Positions 1-10,138 of a DNA stretch of 64,000 nucleotides are shown here, piece by piece. Under the pieces are notes generated by a model. That model made no database searches, had not been told where the DNA came from, and was given only the letters and a program-made list of their open reading frames with translations. How positions within the stretch are numbered: position 1 is the first letter of the stretch; each line of letters begins with the position of its first letter. Source of the DNA: Ilyonectria destructans (taxonomy: Eukaryota; Ascomycota; Sordariomycetes; Hypocreales; Nectriaceae); contig JAHEWK010000035.1 in assembly GCA_020740775.1 (NCBI GenBank), positions 124,001 through 188,000 on the forward strand, written 5' to 3'. The position numbers and the translations under genes were made by a program.

Positions 1-1385
1 TCTTCGTCCGAAGCGGGCGAGGCAACCCAAGCTATCTGTGGCCGCTCCTCGCGTACCAGTTCCTTATATCCTCGGCCATTATGCCAACCCCGCCACGGTA
101 CTCGTATCAGTCTGCATCGCTCAGGAGTTCGAGAAGCCGCCTACGATGCCGACCGTCATTTTCTCTCAACGTCAGACAGTCCCAATGAAGGGGAGGCGTC
201 GAGTTCGCCGAAGATGTAAACATTTGCGACGTCAAGAAAGGTTTGGAACATTGAAAGCAACAGTAGAGAGGCCAATGACATCCAACCCCTAGAAAAATCG
301 TCACTTTTCAACTGACAGTTCGTTACAACCTCGATCCACCGTGCCGACACCACAGTGTAATTCTCAGGCTATGTTGCAACCACTGGCACTGCCAGAGGAA
401 GGAGGGTTATCTGCAGAGCAGCTGGGTCGCCTCGTTAGCTCGCTCCACCATGCCCACGCCTCCACAATACTCACAGGGCTCGTTGTCATCGTTCTCAACG
501 GATTCTTGGGGAAGTAGCCCCAAGACATCTCAGTTAAGTCAAACCCAGATGGATTCATAGGCCCTTAATCCAAGATACTTCAAGAAAATCCCCTCATATA
601 TCCGGGATGCCACCAGGTGTCTTCGCTTGTGAATAGCTCTACACCACCTAGATCTACGTGTCCGACTCCGCCATACTTCCATAAGCCTATACAAAATGAT
701 GTGAATGGTCAAGCAGGTGTCTCTGGGTCACGAGCCATTGATAACATGCACGCTCTCCTTCGCTAATTGCCGAGAGGCGCCGAACCTGATCGGCTGCCAC
801 CAAGATGGAAAGGATTTGACGATAGTGATTATATGACGTCTATTAGTTTCTAGAATAAGAGTGCTAGAAGTCAATCTGCGGGCTACTCTTCAACATCGTC
901 ATTACAACACAGAGACACAACAAACTTGCACGATGCTGCATCGACGCCAATACGTGGCCGCGTTTACTGAACGTCTGGCCCTTCCTGAGCGAGCAGGCCT
1001 TACGGACCTGTTTGTTCAGGCCCACGTTTTGACCAGTCCTGTGTGGGTTCCTCTCACACAAACCCCGTGAGACACCCAAAAGTGGTCCAAGCTCCCGAGG
1101 CGAATGACGAAACGCTGAGTTCATCAAGTCGGCATATCCGCTTTCTTCTGATCCCTCCCCAAATTCCGAATCTTGGATATTTTGTCATCATTGCCGACGG
1201 AGCACCACCACGTTTCTAAAATCACTTCGTTGCCCTCCTGCCTCCATCGGTATGGTTTCCCTTCTATCTCGCCTTGGATATTGATTGAAGTAGAATCCAA
1301 CTGGCAATTGATTCTCTTTTCTTTGATTCCATTCGTTGATATAGAGCCGGGCTGACAAGTAACCCCCACGTCAGTAGTTTGGAAG
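1..1385. other. Stretch without a supportable gene, with degenerate motif repeats
   Basis: No reading frame here looks like a recognisable protein. On the plus strand a short motif of the type (R)ST-x-PTPP-x-YS can be read four times, near 88, 332, 448 and 653, in differing frames and interrupted by stops. It looks like a decayed internal repeat of a former low-complexity coding region. The last few hundred bases hold the MnSOD promoter; no clear TATA box is seen. Confidence 0.4.
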
Positions 1386-1415
1386 TTGACAAACTACACC
1401 CCCATCGCCATCACC

Positions 1416-2175
1416 ATGTCGCCCACCCTCCTGCGCGCCACGCCCGTCCTGCTCGCCGGCCTCCGCGCCCGCGCTGTCAAGCCCCTCGCCGCCATGGCCT
1501 CGACCAGCTTCGTCCGCGGCAAGGCCACCCTCCCCGACCTCCCCTGTAAGCTCTCTCCCCCTCTCCCCGGTTCTTCTCAAACCCAGAGTCACTGACCTGA
1601 GGTGTCCAGATGACTACGGCGCCCTCGAGCCCTACATCTCTGGTCAGATCATGGAGCTCCACCACTCCAAGCACCACCAGACGTACGTCAACGGCTTCAA
1701 CGCCGCCCTCGAGGCCCTCGCCGATGCCAGCGCCAAGGGCGACGTAAAGGCCGTCGTCGCCCAGGCACCCTTGATCAACTTCCACGACGGCGGCCACGTC
1801 AACCACTCGCTCTTCTGGGAGAACCTCGCCCCCAATGGCAAGGGTGGCGATGGCGAGCCCGAGGGCAAGCTCCTGACCGCCATCAACGGGGACTTTGGCT
1901 CCTTCGACGCCCTCCAGAAGCAGACCAACGCCGCCCTCGCCGGCATCCAGGGCTCCGGCTGGGCCTGGCTCGTCAAGGACAAGACATCCGGCACCCTCAG
2001 CGTTGTCACCCGCGCCAACCAGGACCCCGTCACCGGCAACCTGGAGCCCCTCCTCGGCATCGACGCCTGGGAGCACGCCTACTACCTTCAGTACCAGAAC
2101 CGCAAGGCCGAGTACTTTAGCGCCATCTGGGACGTCATCAACTGGGGCACCGTCTCCAAGCGCTTCGAGAAATAA
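1416..2175 (+). CDS. sod2: Mitochondrial manganese superoxide dismutase
   Basis: This encodes a Mn/Fe-family superoxide dismutase, which converts superoxide to hydrogen peroxide and oxygen in the mitochondrial matrix. Two exons (1416-1545 and 1610-2175) are joined across a 64-nt intron with a GTAAGC donor, a CTGAC branch site and a TCCAG acceptor, giving 231 residues. Residues 1 to about 35 are rich in Arg, Ala and Leu and lack acidic residues, a typical mitochondrial presequence. The mature part starts at LPDLPYDYGALEP. Metal ligands fit the family: His in ELHHSKHHQTY, His in NFHDGGHVNHSLFW, and Asp and His in LGIDAWEHAYYLQY. The start at 1416 is the first ATG; an in-frame extension to 1386 begins with TTG and is not needed. 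The length is normal for fungal SOD2 and nothing is broken. Confidence 0.96.
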
Positions 2176-2429
2176 GTGCAACGGAGAGGGAGAGTGAATG
2201 GCGACGCCATATAGATGTCATGTGCCATGTGTGGCCCGTGTGAGATTACCGTCAAAAGTAGTGTATAGTATTGGACGAGTATCTAAATGGAACAACCTTT
2301 GAGTCAAGGTACAATCAATGAATCAAAGCCCTCCCGTTCTGAACCCGCATAACCCAAGGTGGGCAGAGGCGAAACAAACCAATTCACTTCTACCCCTGCC
2401 CTCTCGCATTGAGCATCTCACAGCCGCTG

Positions 2430-2700
2430 GCACCTCACCAACCCCCCTGGTAAGCCGACAGCTCCGTGCGATACTCGTCCGCGAAGATCTCACCCACAAA
2501 GTCATACCAGTCATCGTTGGCCTCCTTGGCCCGGGCCTCACCATCGAAGTTCGACCAAACGGCGATTGGCTCCCGATTACTCTGCGCTGGAATGGCATGT
2601 CGGGGCTATTCGAAGGGCGGGAGGTGCTTGACGGCAAGAGACTTGACGTTGACGGTACAGTGATTATCAACATGGTGTGTAACGGCGTGGGCAGGCAGGG
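2430..2700 (-). pseudogene. Possible relic of an unknown fungal gene
   Basis: Read on the minus strand, this stretch gives a coding-like series, including VNVKSLAVKHLPPFE, a stop, then PRHAIPAQ and EARAKEANDDWYDFVGEIFADEYRTELSAYQGGW before a final stop. The amino-acid pattern (WYDFVGEIF, acidic and aromatic) resembles a conserved protein rather than random translation, but I do not recognise the family. The internal TAG and the lack of a start suggest a remnant. A further open frame of 95 codons at 2770-3057 on the same strand could belong to it but is weaker. No function is proposed. Confidence 0.3.
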
Positions 2701-3248
2701 TTGTGAGGTCGTTTGAGGTGACGTGGATGTTGATTTTGCAGTTGTCCCGGTGTGAGAATCATGAATAGCTTAGCAATGAAGTACTTTCAAGATGTTGTGA
2801 AGTGTGGAGATGTCTACAATATTGTTATCCAACCGTGGCATCTGTGAAGGTAGTGGAGATCGATGTGGAGAAGATGTCTTTGCGACGTGCAAAGTCCACA
2901 AGCCAAGTAATTCGGCTTGTGGCCCCTGCACGATGAAGCCATGGGGTGGACATTGGTCGTGCATTGTATTGGAGTGTCGCCGCCGGGGTAGCCGGCTCAC
3001 CAGGTCTTTCAAATCGGCAGGCGGGAGATGAACGTCGCCGGCAGGGTTGATAACCAACCTGCCGCGCCCTTTCTAAGTTTGTGGGCATGAGACAGGATCC
3101 TAACTTTGAACAAATCCTCCGTCTCGGACACCTACGATATTAACCTACTGTTGCCCACAAGTTCCTATGTGTGCGATTCTGTGATCTGTCTAACTATTAT
3201 CAACGTTCAAGTCAACTTCTTCGCCTCTTTGCACATGTTCGACAGAGT

Positions 3249-4632
3249 TCAATGCCGGATTTTCGAAGAACGATGGGAGGTAAAGTACAGGCTGCCATTC
3301 GTCGAGGCCATCACTCTGCGCACACCTTCCGCATACCTGATCTCCTTGCACGCGAATGCTTTGTGGCCAATGTTCCAGCACTTGTAGCACTGAACTGGTC
3401 CTTGGCGCCGCTCAAAGCCTTTGGTGCTGGCCGACTCCCCGGCCAGGTGAAAGTATCCCTCCTCGAGTCGTTTCGCGTCGTGTCCTTTCGTCAAGTAGAT
3501 CACCATTGACCCGTACGTCTTGCCGTTCTCCCTGTCGCTGAGCCAGTGGATCTTAGCAATCGTTACATCGTTCTCTTTGCCTACTGCCTCTGCAGCTCCC
3601 AGTAGTTCGTTACCGGAAGAGTCCAATACTGCGATGCGGTTTGCGCCGTCCACTTTGACCGGGTACAATTGGTCCCTGAACACCCTTGCTCCCTTGACTG
3701 CAGTCCTTTGTGCTGTCTCTCTCACCAACTGCATCTCCGCCTCGTCTAGGCAGATCACCTTGATGCGATCTGGATTCCTCGCCGCACCTCCAGCTCTGCC
3801 GTCCCTCCTTCGTTCGCATCTCTTCCTCAATGGCTTGTCGAACTTTTCCCACTTGTGCCTTGTCCTTGTCCTCCTCGCTGGCTCGTGACATGTCGATGGT
3901 ACAGTACAGAGTGTCGGTGAATGAGGACGGTGTTGTTCGCATAGATGAGAGAGATCGAACATTGCTGGGTTGGCTCATCGGCGGAGTACAGGCTACGTCT
4001 GCATACGATGGCTGTGGGCTTGTCTGGGCACTGTTGGCTGTGACGCTTTTGGCCATCACGTCCAGCTGCTCTCGTAGCTGTCTCATTTCTTCTACCGTTT
4101 GCTGCCGTACCTGCCCAAGCTGCTCGTTCATCTGCTCAGTTATCTGCTTGCGCAGTTGTTTCAGATCTTCCGCGTCCTGTTCCCGCATCTGTCTAAGCTG
4201 TTCGTGCATGCGTCTAAGCTCTTCTGTCTTCTTCCGGTCTTCGGCTGCCTCGGCACTGATCGTACGGATTTCCTGCTGGAGTTGTCGGATCATCTCCAGC
4301 TGGTCGCTCATCATCTTCGTCGCCGATCGCTGGTTCTCCAGCAACGCATCCCAGAGCCTCTGCAGCATCTTCTTCTGTTCGCTCATTATATGGGTCGACG
4401 TTTCCTGGTGCATCGTCCGGAGCATCATCTGGATTAGCGACTCGTTGCCGCTCACCGCGCTCTCCATGGCCTGCGATCCCTCGACCGCATTCCTACGATC
4501 GTTGTCAACTGCTGCCATTTGCTCTGTGCCAGCATTTTTTGACGTTCCGGCCTTGCTTGCGCCTGCCCGCACACTTTTCTGGGCTTTCGCGGTCGGTTTC
4601 ACGGCTCTCGAGGAGCGACGCGTCGCGGCCAC
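3249..4632 (-). pseudogene. Broken LINE ORF1 (gag-like) fragment
   Basis: Two overlapping minus-strand frames (4632-3610 and 3962-3249) together encode a gag-like ORF1 of the same family as the intact LINE at 57.7-63.2 kb. The first frame has a basic N-terminus, a long coiled coil (many EQLRQMREQ-type heptads) and a SYADVA motif matching TYADAA of the intact copy. The second frame carries RDQLYPVKVD-x-x-NR-x-AVLD and the first zinc knuckle CYKCWNIGHKAFAC, both nearly identical to the intact copy. A frameshift near 3790-3800 separates them. Knuckles two and three and all of ORF2 are missing, so this copy keeps its 5' part and has lost its 3' part, the opposite of normal LINE 5' truncation. Confidence 0.8.
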
Positions 4633-4639
4633 CGCTGCG

Positions 4640-5180
4640 GCGCGCGGCGGCGGCGGCTGCAGTCACCAGCCCGGCCTCATCTCCCTTGCTTCCCGGATCT
4701 TTCTCACCGCTCTTCACCCTTGTCCAGATCACCAAGTACGTGGACCGTACGGTTCCTCATTTAGATGACGACGACCATGATAAAGATAGCTACACTATCA
4801 AGTATTGGATCAATCTGCCGTGTCTCACGTAGAACAGCCCCGGTATGGATCGCACACAAGGGCAAAGTCCTCTTTGTGTCTTGTAGATTCATGTCTCGTA
4901 GCATCGTGCTTTATATCTGATACGTCACGCCATTTTCATTCTTATTGTAGTTCATATCATAATATCCAACACGCTTTTGCGCAAACCATTCTCCCGCAGC
5001 AAGATCCCAAGTGCTAAGCTATGCGAGCAAAAACAACTAAGCAGAGAATGGATTCAAAGGTGTCCCAGGCTGTGCATTGCGAACGCCACATGACAATCGC
5101 CAAAATAACATTCATCGTAGTCCCCCCTATCGCCCACCGTAGTCTCCTCCCGTCCGGGTCAACACCCTTGTCACCGCCTC
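4640..5180. other. No gene seen
   Basis: AT-rich sequence between the LINE fragment and the choline-sulfatase relic. The part next to 4632 may be the 5' leader of the LINE copy; otherwise nothing is recognised. Confidence 0.3.
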
Positions 5181-5182
5181 CC

Positions 5183-6143
5183 TTAACTGCGCGTCGAAGA
5201 AACTGCCTTGCTCTCGTACCCGTTGGCATCCACAAACGGGAACCGGGCACGGCGCTCAAGGTCACCAGAGGAATAGTGGAGCGGATATACCTGTGCCGGC
5301 ACATGTTAGCACGTCTTGCGCTTTGCCGGTGATGCAATTTCAATGTGGCTTGGTGAGGGTGGTATCAGGGGTGGGAAGGAAAGAGAATGAAGGGGTTTGG
5401 CTTACTTCCTTCTGCCGTCATCGACAGGGTCAAAGTCCCAGCTGGTGAATTCGCCACGACCCGGCGGGATCGCTGCGACGCAAACACCTTATCCATGATG
5501 GCTTCAAAGTCCCACTTCGCATTGGCCTCAGCCTCAAACTTCTCAAACGCCTGCTTAGCCTCCTCCTCTTCCGGGGTCTGAGGGGAATCTTCTTGAAGCG
5601 GGATAGGTTATCCAGCTCCTTGGGATCCCGCTCCAAGTTGTACAGCTGGGGCTCGTCGGCGGGGCAAGTGATGTACTTCCAGGGACCCCGGCGGATCATC
5701 ATCATGGGGCGAACGGTTCCCTCACCCGTGTACTCGGCAGAGACTTTGTCGTGGCCCTCGCGGCCCTCGAGATGGGGCAGCATGCTGATGCCGTCCATGG
5801 GCAAGTAGGGAGCCGGCTTGGTACCGATGAGGTCGCAGATAGTGGGGAGGTCGAGAGTCGACACACTCTGGGTGACGCGGTGGGGCTTGAACCGCTTGGG
5901 GTAGTTGACGAGCATGGGAACGCGGACCGACGACTCAAAGTGGCTCATCTTGTACCACAGGTTGCGCTCGCCCAGCGGGTCTCCGTCGTCGCCACTGAAG
6001 ATGACAATGGTGTTCTCCGCGAGGCCGGCATCCTCGAGGGTCTCCAGAAGACTACCAATGCAGTCGTCGACGTAGCTCACCGATCCGTAGTAGGTTTCTT
6101 CCGCGCTGGCTCCATATTTTCGGGCGACCGACGGCCTAATCAC
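5183..6143 (-). pseudogene. Choline-sulfatase pseudogene (C-terminal two thirds)
   Basis: The minus strand encodes the C-terminal portion of a choline sulfatase, an alkaline-phosphatase-superfamily enzyme that releases choline and sulfate from choline-O-sulfate. Recognisable blocks are YYGSVSYVDDCIGSLLETL, LGERNLWYKM, VRVPMLVNYPKRF, LPMDGISMLPHLEG, MMMIRRGPWKYITCPADEP, the frame-shifted PQTPEEEEAK and KWDFEAIMDKVFASQRSRR, then FTSWDFDPVDDG. An apparent intron lies at about 5301-5388, followed by YIRSTIPL and DLERRARFPFVDANG. At least three frame breaks are visible: after DNLSRF-x-KIP, after ASQRSRR, and at STIPL. The usual metal-binding DHGD is DDGD here. The N-terminal third, with the formylglycine cysteine motif, is not found upstream. 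The gene is very probably dead. Confidence 0.82.
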
Positions 6144-6729
6144 ATGTCAGGTTTTCCGCAGCACAAAACCCGAGGGGGCGCCAAAGGAGCGGTTCCCGCT
6201 GGACATCGACCACACAACTCCGGCGAGATTGATTTTGTGAAACCTTGGGAATGCCCAATGCCGTCATCAGTCGCTCATCACAATGGACCAGGTGAAAGAG
6301 TTGGTCCAATGCTCGGAGGCATGTGCGGCATGGGTTTCCGGCCCCGAGGCATGCTCAACACTCCAAGGGAAACCAGGACTGTGGTTGAGCAGAGATCGAA
6401 ACGTCAGGACAGTGTGCAGTGATTGATTCTGTAATTGACGCCTGGGACGAGTTCTGAGATGGTGATCATCGAACGCGACACCCAATTGAAGAGCCCATCA
6501 TTCCGTCAACGGATCGCCGTGCCTCATCGGAAATATACTTCTGTATTAGCACACAGTTGCAGTCGGTGCGCCGCAGAACGCTGGGTTTTGAGATAGAAGA
6601 TCTCGGTGGACAACACCTCAAAACACCTCGAAAGATACTGATTCTGCTCTTCCATCTCCGGGCCCCGCGGAATGCTCAATCGCCTTCCACGTTGCATCAC
6701 GGAACTGCCAAGACAACAGTCTCAATTCG

Positions 6730-7419
6730 ATGAACCATGGAGACCTTATCGATAATTGGACTGTCAACATGAGCACCGACACCACTGCTTCGGACGAGGG
6801 GGTCTCGCCTGCACAGCTGGAATTTGTTTCGCTGCTCATCTTGCTCGGCGCCGAGTTCATCATAGCCCTGACATTCTCCCTGCCTTGGTCCGTTTCTCCT
6901 CCCGCGCCAATGGCTCACCTTTTTGTTTTCCCCCCTTCGATAATTAACAGAGGCCACAGGTATTTGTTAAGGCGACTGGAACGCGAACGAGTGGGCGCCT
7001 ATCTAGATGATCTAGAGGCTGCTAGACGTCCCTTCTCAGTCGAAAACCTAGACCAAGCAGTTCCAACCTGGCCCTACAGCAAATGGAAAGCCGAAACGAA
7101 AGATGCCGGGGGGTCCGCTGAACGGTCCTGCATCTGGTACAAGCTTCCAAACAACCTGCCCAACATGTGCTTAGGCTCTAACTCCACACCTAGCATCATT
7201 TGCCTGGAGACGTTGCAGGACGGGGACATGGTCCGTCACTTACCGTGCGACCACATCTTCCATTCAAATTGCATCACGAAGTGGTTCCTAAAACAGCACG
7301 ACACCTGCCCGGTTTGCAAACTTTGCTACATGCCTCACATAGCCAGTAGCTCGAGGCAATCGTCTGTAGCCGAGAGACGCGATTCATCTAGGGTCAGAGA
7401 AACTCCCATAGTTCCATAA
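6730..7419 (+). CDS. Small RING-type zinc finger protein, membrane-anchored
   Basis: Predicted protein of 208 residues from exons 6730-6887 and 6951-7419; the 63-nt intron runs from GTCCGT to TTAACAG and keeps the frame. It has a hydrophobic segment (FVSLLILLGAEFIIALTFS, residues about 32-50) followed by basic residues, then a RING-H2-like domain near residues 155-190: IICLETLQDGDMV, LPCDHIFHSNC and DTCPVCK. RING-H2 proteins with one membrane span are usually E3 ubiquitin ligases acting with an E2 enzyme. The first zinc ligand of the C-x2-C pair is Ser (SIIC instead of CIIC), so zinc binding and ligase activity are uncertain. The intron is inferred from its borders and from the spurious proline-rich insert it would remove. 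Confidence 0.7.
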   Translation: MNHGDLIDNWTVNMSTDTTASDEGVSPAQLEFVSLLILLGAEFIIALTFSLPWSVSPPAPMAHLFVFPPSIINRGHRYLLRRLERERVGAYLDDLEAARRPFSVENLDQAVPTWPYSKWKAETKDAGGSAERSCIWYKLPNNLPNMCLGSNSTPSIICLETLQDGDMVRHLPCDHIFHSNCITKWFLKQHDTCPVCKLCYMPHIASSSRQSSVAERRDSSRVRETPIVP

Positions 7420-8111
7420 CGGGCTTCACCCTTCACCGGGGTTGCAAGAAAAACTACTAGCTAATTAACTATTAACTAAAACTACTAACTAGTTATAACA
7501 TGTGAAAGCCAAAAACTATTGGGTCAGAATTAAAATAAGGAAACGAAGAACATTATGACGCACGAATGACCAACTATCGGAGTCGCTAATTTTGCACCGG
7601 CGTTGCTTTCAACTGCTCTTCCTCTGGCCCTAAAGATGATGGGTCTCCCGAGAACGTGGTCTCGGTCGCGATAGGTTGAAGCCGCATAGCGTCGTTGTGG
7701 GCGAGAACTAAGCACAATATCATGTAGCCGTACTCTCACGCCTGAGTGCGGTTCAGTGGACGGTCCATGAATGAGGGAAGGCAACTGACAGGCTTGCATC
7801 CGCCAGAGCGATAGAAATCGTTTGCCGTGCGTCATCGGGAATCCCGTCTTATAGCGATTACATTGGCGGAGCTGGGATAGTCTGCCTCCTGTGCAAACTG
7901 GATGAGGCGATCAGGTTCGAACTAGGTCTTTATGTCTCCCATGGCCTGACTGACACCGAAGCCACAGTGACTAGTAAAGTAGATAGATATGCTTAAATAG
8001 CTGCTGGTTCCCTATCTATCTACTGCTAACCCACCAGTTGAGCAGAAGTCTGTCATGAACAAGGTCATCTCCATGACAAAGAAATCCTCACCCGTCGAGC
8101 CACACATCCAA
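7420..8111. other. Intergenic, no gene seen
   Basis: About 690 bases with no convincing coding frame on either strand. Directly after the RING gene is a run of AACTA/TAACTA-like repeats (about 7450-7500), probably its 3' region. Confidence 0.4.
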
Positions 8112-8573
8112 TCACTCATTCTTCGTAGCCGCAGTCTGTTTGAGGCCGACTCCTGCCACGAAAGCAAGCCGGACGGCCGCCTGTCCCCAAAGACTCACAA
8201 GGTTCACCCAATCTTCGGGCCTGCAGGTACGAGGATCCCAGAACACAGTTCCGCCCAGAGCTGCCCAACTCCCAAATAAATGTATAGCATCGCACACCAA
8301 GATACCGATCAGGATCCCTCTCCACACCCGCAGGTCATTCGTAGTGCGCAAGATAATGGCTTCATTAAACGCAAACAGGATATATGTCGCAGCAAGTTGG
8401 TCGTAGATAATCTGGTTATCGGGCGCGTATTTGGCGGCCGGGGCCATGGCGTTGAGGAAGCTCGCGGGGCGAAAGTGAAGCAACAGGGCGCCGACGAAGG
8501 CTCCAACAGGTTCGAAGTAGAGGAAGAGAGCGCGGTAGGCGAAGGGGAAGTTGAGGACTGGCTCGCTCGTCAT
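8112..8573 (-). CDS. Four-helix membrane protein (fungal DUF7704-like)
   Basis: An uninterrupted 153-residue protein starting at ATG 8573; the frame extends six bases further only through a TTG. Four hydrophobic segments are seen, at about residues 10-30 (YRALFLYFEPVGAFVGALLL), 58-75, 86-108 (ILIGILVCDAIHLFGSWAAL) and 125-148. The signature FEPVGAFVGALL, then YDQLAATYILFAFNEAIILRTT-x-DLRVWR, then WVNLVSLWG-x-A-x-RLAFVAGVGL fits the small fungal integral membrane family now called DUF7704. Some members lie in biosynthetic clusters, but no such cluster is present here. Function is unknown. The frame is clean and the length is normal for the family. Confidence 0.75.
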   Translation of the reverse strand: MTSEPVLNFPFAYRALFLYFEPVGAFVGALLLHFRPASFLNAMAPAAKYAPDNQIIYDQLAATYILFAFNEAIILRTTNDLRVWRGILIGILVCDAIHLFGSWAALGGTVFWDPRTCRPEDWVNLVSLWGQAAVRLAFVAGVGLKQTAATKNE

Positions 8574-9305
8574 TATCAAATGTCGGAGAGCGGTTTGTAC
8601 GACGCAGTGAAATAGATCCGTACGAATGGTCCCAAGAGAACCACCTCGAGCGCTGTGAATGTCGTGTTAGGCGGTATTGGGATGGCTTCTATGATGTTAA
8701 CTGGTATTGCCGGATCTACGAGAAAGAAAAGGTAGTAGCACCCACCAAGGCAACCGGGGAAATAACGGGCTGGGAGACGGAGATTTAAGACTTACCATAG
8801 GATTAAATTCTAGCTGCTACTCCAGGCCTAGCGCCCACAGTACCATCATGCAACCAAAAAGCGAATTTAATATGTTCCACATACCACATTAAATAAGCTT
8901 TACCCAACTGGAATGCGTTCTCGACTACGGAGGCAATTTTCCGGACTTTCCGACGTTTGGCACTAAGGGTTTGGTCTAAAATCGACCAAGGATATCCCCG
9001 CTGGCCAATCCAAAATCTAGCTAACAGATATGAAGAGATGCTTGTGGCGATTTGTGCTTTTTGGAGCATCCCGCGGACCCTTGAACGTTCTTGAACTGGG
9101 AGGGTTGTGTGTCCGATCTCCTGACAGTTGCATCATTTGACGGAAGGGGCACTTTTATCACATGCACAATATTGACATATCGTCATACCCCCCTCATTAC
9201 CTTGCTTAGTAGCGTTTTTACAGTCGACTATTTTAATTCGATTATGCCGAGCCCTTGCTGACAACTTTCGGCATCTTTAGTGGTCGACTCTTTTTTGTCC
9301 TCATT
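8574..9305. other. Intergenic, no gene seen
   Basis: No supportable coding frame. It contains the divergent upstream regions of the membrane protein (minus strand) and the AhpC/TSA-like gene (plus strand). Confidence 0.4.
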
Positions 9306-9911
9306 ATGTCGAAACCGTGCATTCCTACATCTCCTCATCCTATTCCCGATGAAGAGGTTATCTCTGACATTTATGACTTTCCCGTACTCTCTTTCGAGGG
9401 CAAATCTAGTCCATTTGGTAAACTAGTCGCTGCAAGAGATGGTGTTCTCAACGTTGTCGTGATATTCAGTAAGTCCTTTACGAGAGTCCTCGATGTTTGA
9501 GAAGAGCGATTAACAGTCAATAATCTAGTTCGCCACTTCTTCTGCTCCTGCGATCAAGATTATATCCGTTCCATAGCGCTATATCTTACACCAACCGCCC
9601 TCTCTAGTCTGGCCATTGGGCCGTCTAGACTCATTATCGTCGGTTGCGGCGACCCGTCCCGTATCCTTCCTTATGCTGCAGAAACATCCTGCGAGCTCCC
9701 AATATTCACGGATCCTACTGGCCGCATATATGAAAGGCTCCAGATGAAAAAATCCTTGACTATCTCCGGAAGACCGTCATATGTGAAACAGTCCTTACTC
9801 AGTCTTATCATAAGAAGCGTGAAACAAATGGTTAGGAGCGGATATGGTGCCTTCAAAGGTGGAGACTTTTGGCAGAATGGTGGGGAGTGTATTTTTTCAG
9901 CCGAAGGCTGA
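9306..9911 (+). CDS. AhpC/TSA-like thioredoxin-fold protein, C-terminus possibly frameshifted
   Basis: Two exons, 9306-9468 and 9529-9911, separated by a 60-nt intron (GTAAGT...ATCTAG), encode 181 residues. Splicing creates VVIFIRHFFCSCDQDYI, which matches the active-site region of the AhpC/TSA-2 (PRXL2/AAED1-like) family, usually F-x-RHF-x-C-x-x-C-Q-x-Y. Downstream blocks LIIVGCGDPSRI, ETSCELPIFTDPTGRIYERL and YGAFKGGDFWQNGGECIF also fit. The first cysteine is kept but the CxxC resolving position is Asp. The usual FEDG...WCHRM tail is absent: the frame stops at SAEG, while the next frame continues with LRVWCRQ. A frameshift near 9890 is therefore likely. It may be a recent pseudogene or a shortened protein. 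Confidence 0.65.
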
Positions 9912-10138
9912 CTCTACATTAAGGGTTTGGTGCAGACAGGGGTCAATAAGTTTCTCGGGTTCTGATTGGCCAGCAATTTGTATGGATGGCCGCAAAACGT
10001 GCAACAACTGGACAATGGCTGCTAAGAAGTGGGCCTAGCTTTCTGCGGCTCGCAGCACCCCTGGTTTGTTTACTTGCGCTTCGCTTGACATGGAAATTTC
10101 ATTGAAACAACGCGTCTTGATGCGTGCTTCATTAAGTA

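Noticed and set aside
1477..2181. A 234-codon minus-strand frame across the MnSOD gene
   Set aside because: It is the antisense of a GC-rich, codon-biased real gene; MnSOD motifs and the intron are unambiguous on the other strand.
3830..4768. A 312-codon plus-strand frame rich in Ser, Cys and Ile
   Set aside because: It is the antisense of the LINE ORF1 coiled coil at 3249-4632; its composition (SSC repeats) is what antisense of E/Q/R-rich helices gives.
6144..6420. Possible N-terminal part of the choline-sulfatase gene
   Set aside because: I looked for the catalytic CxPxR-type block and upstream conserved motifs in all three minus frames and found none.
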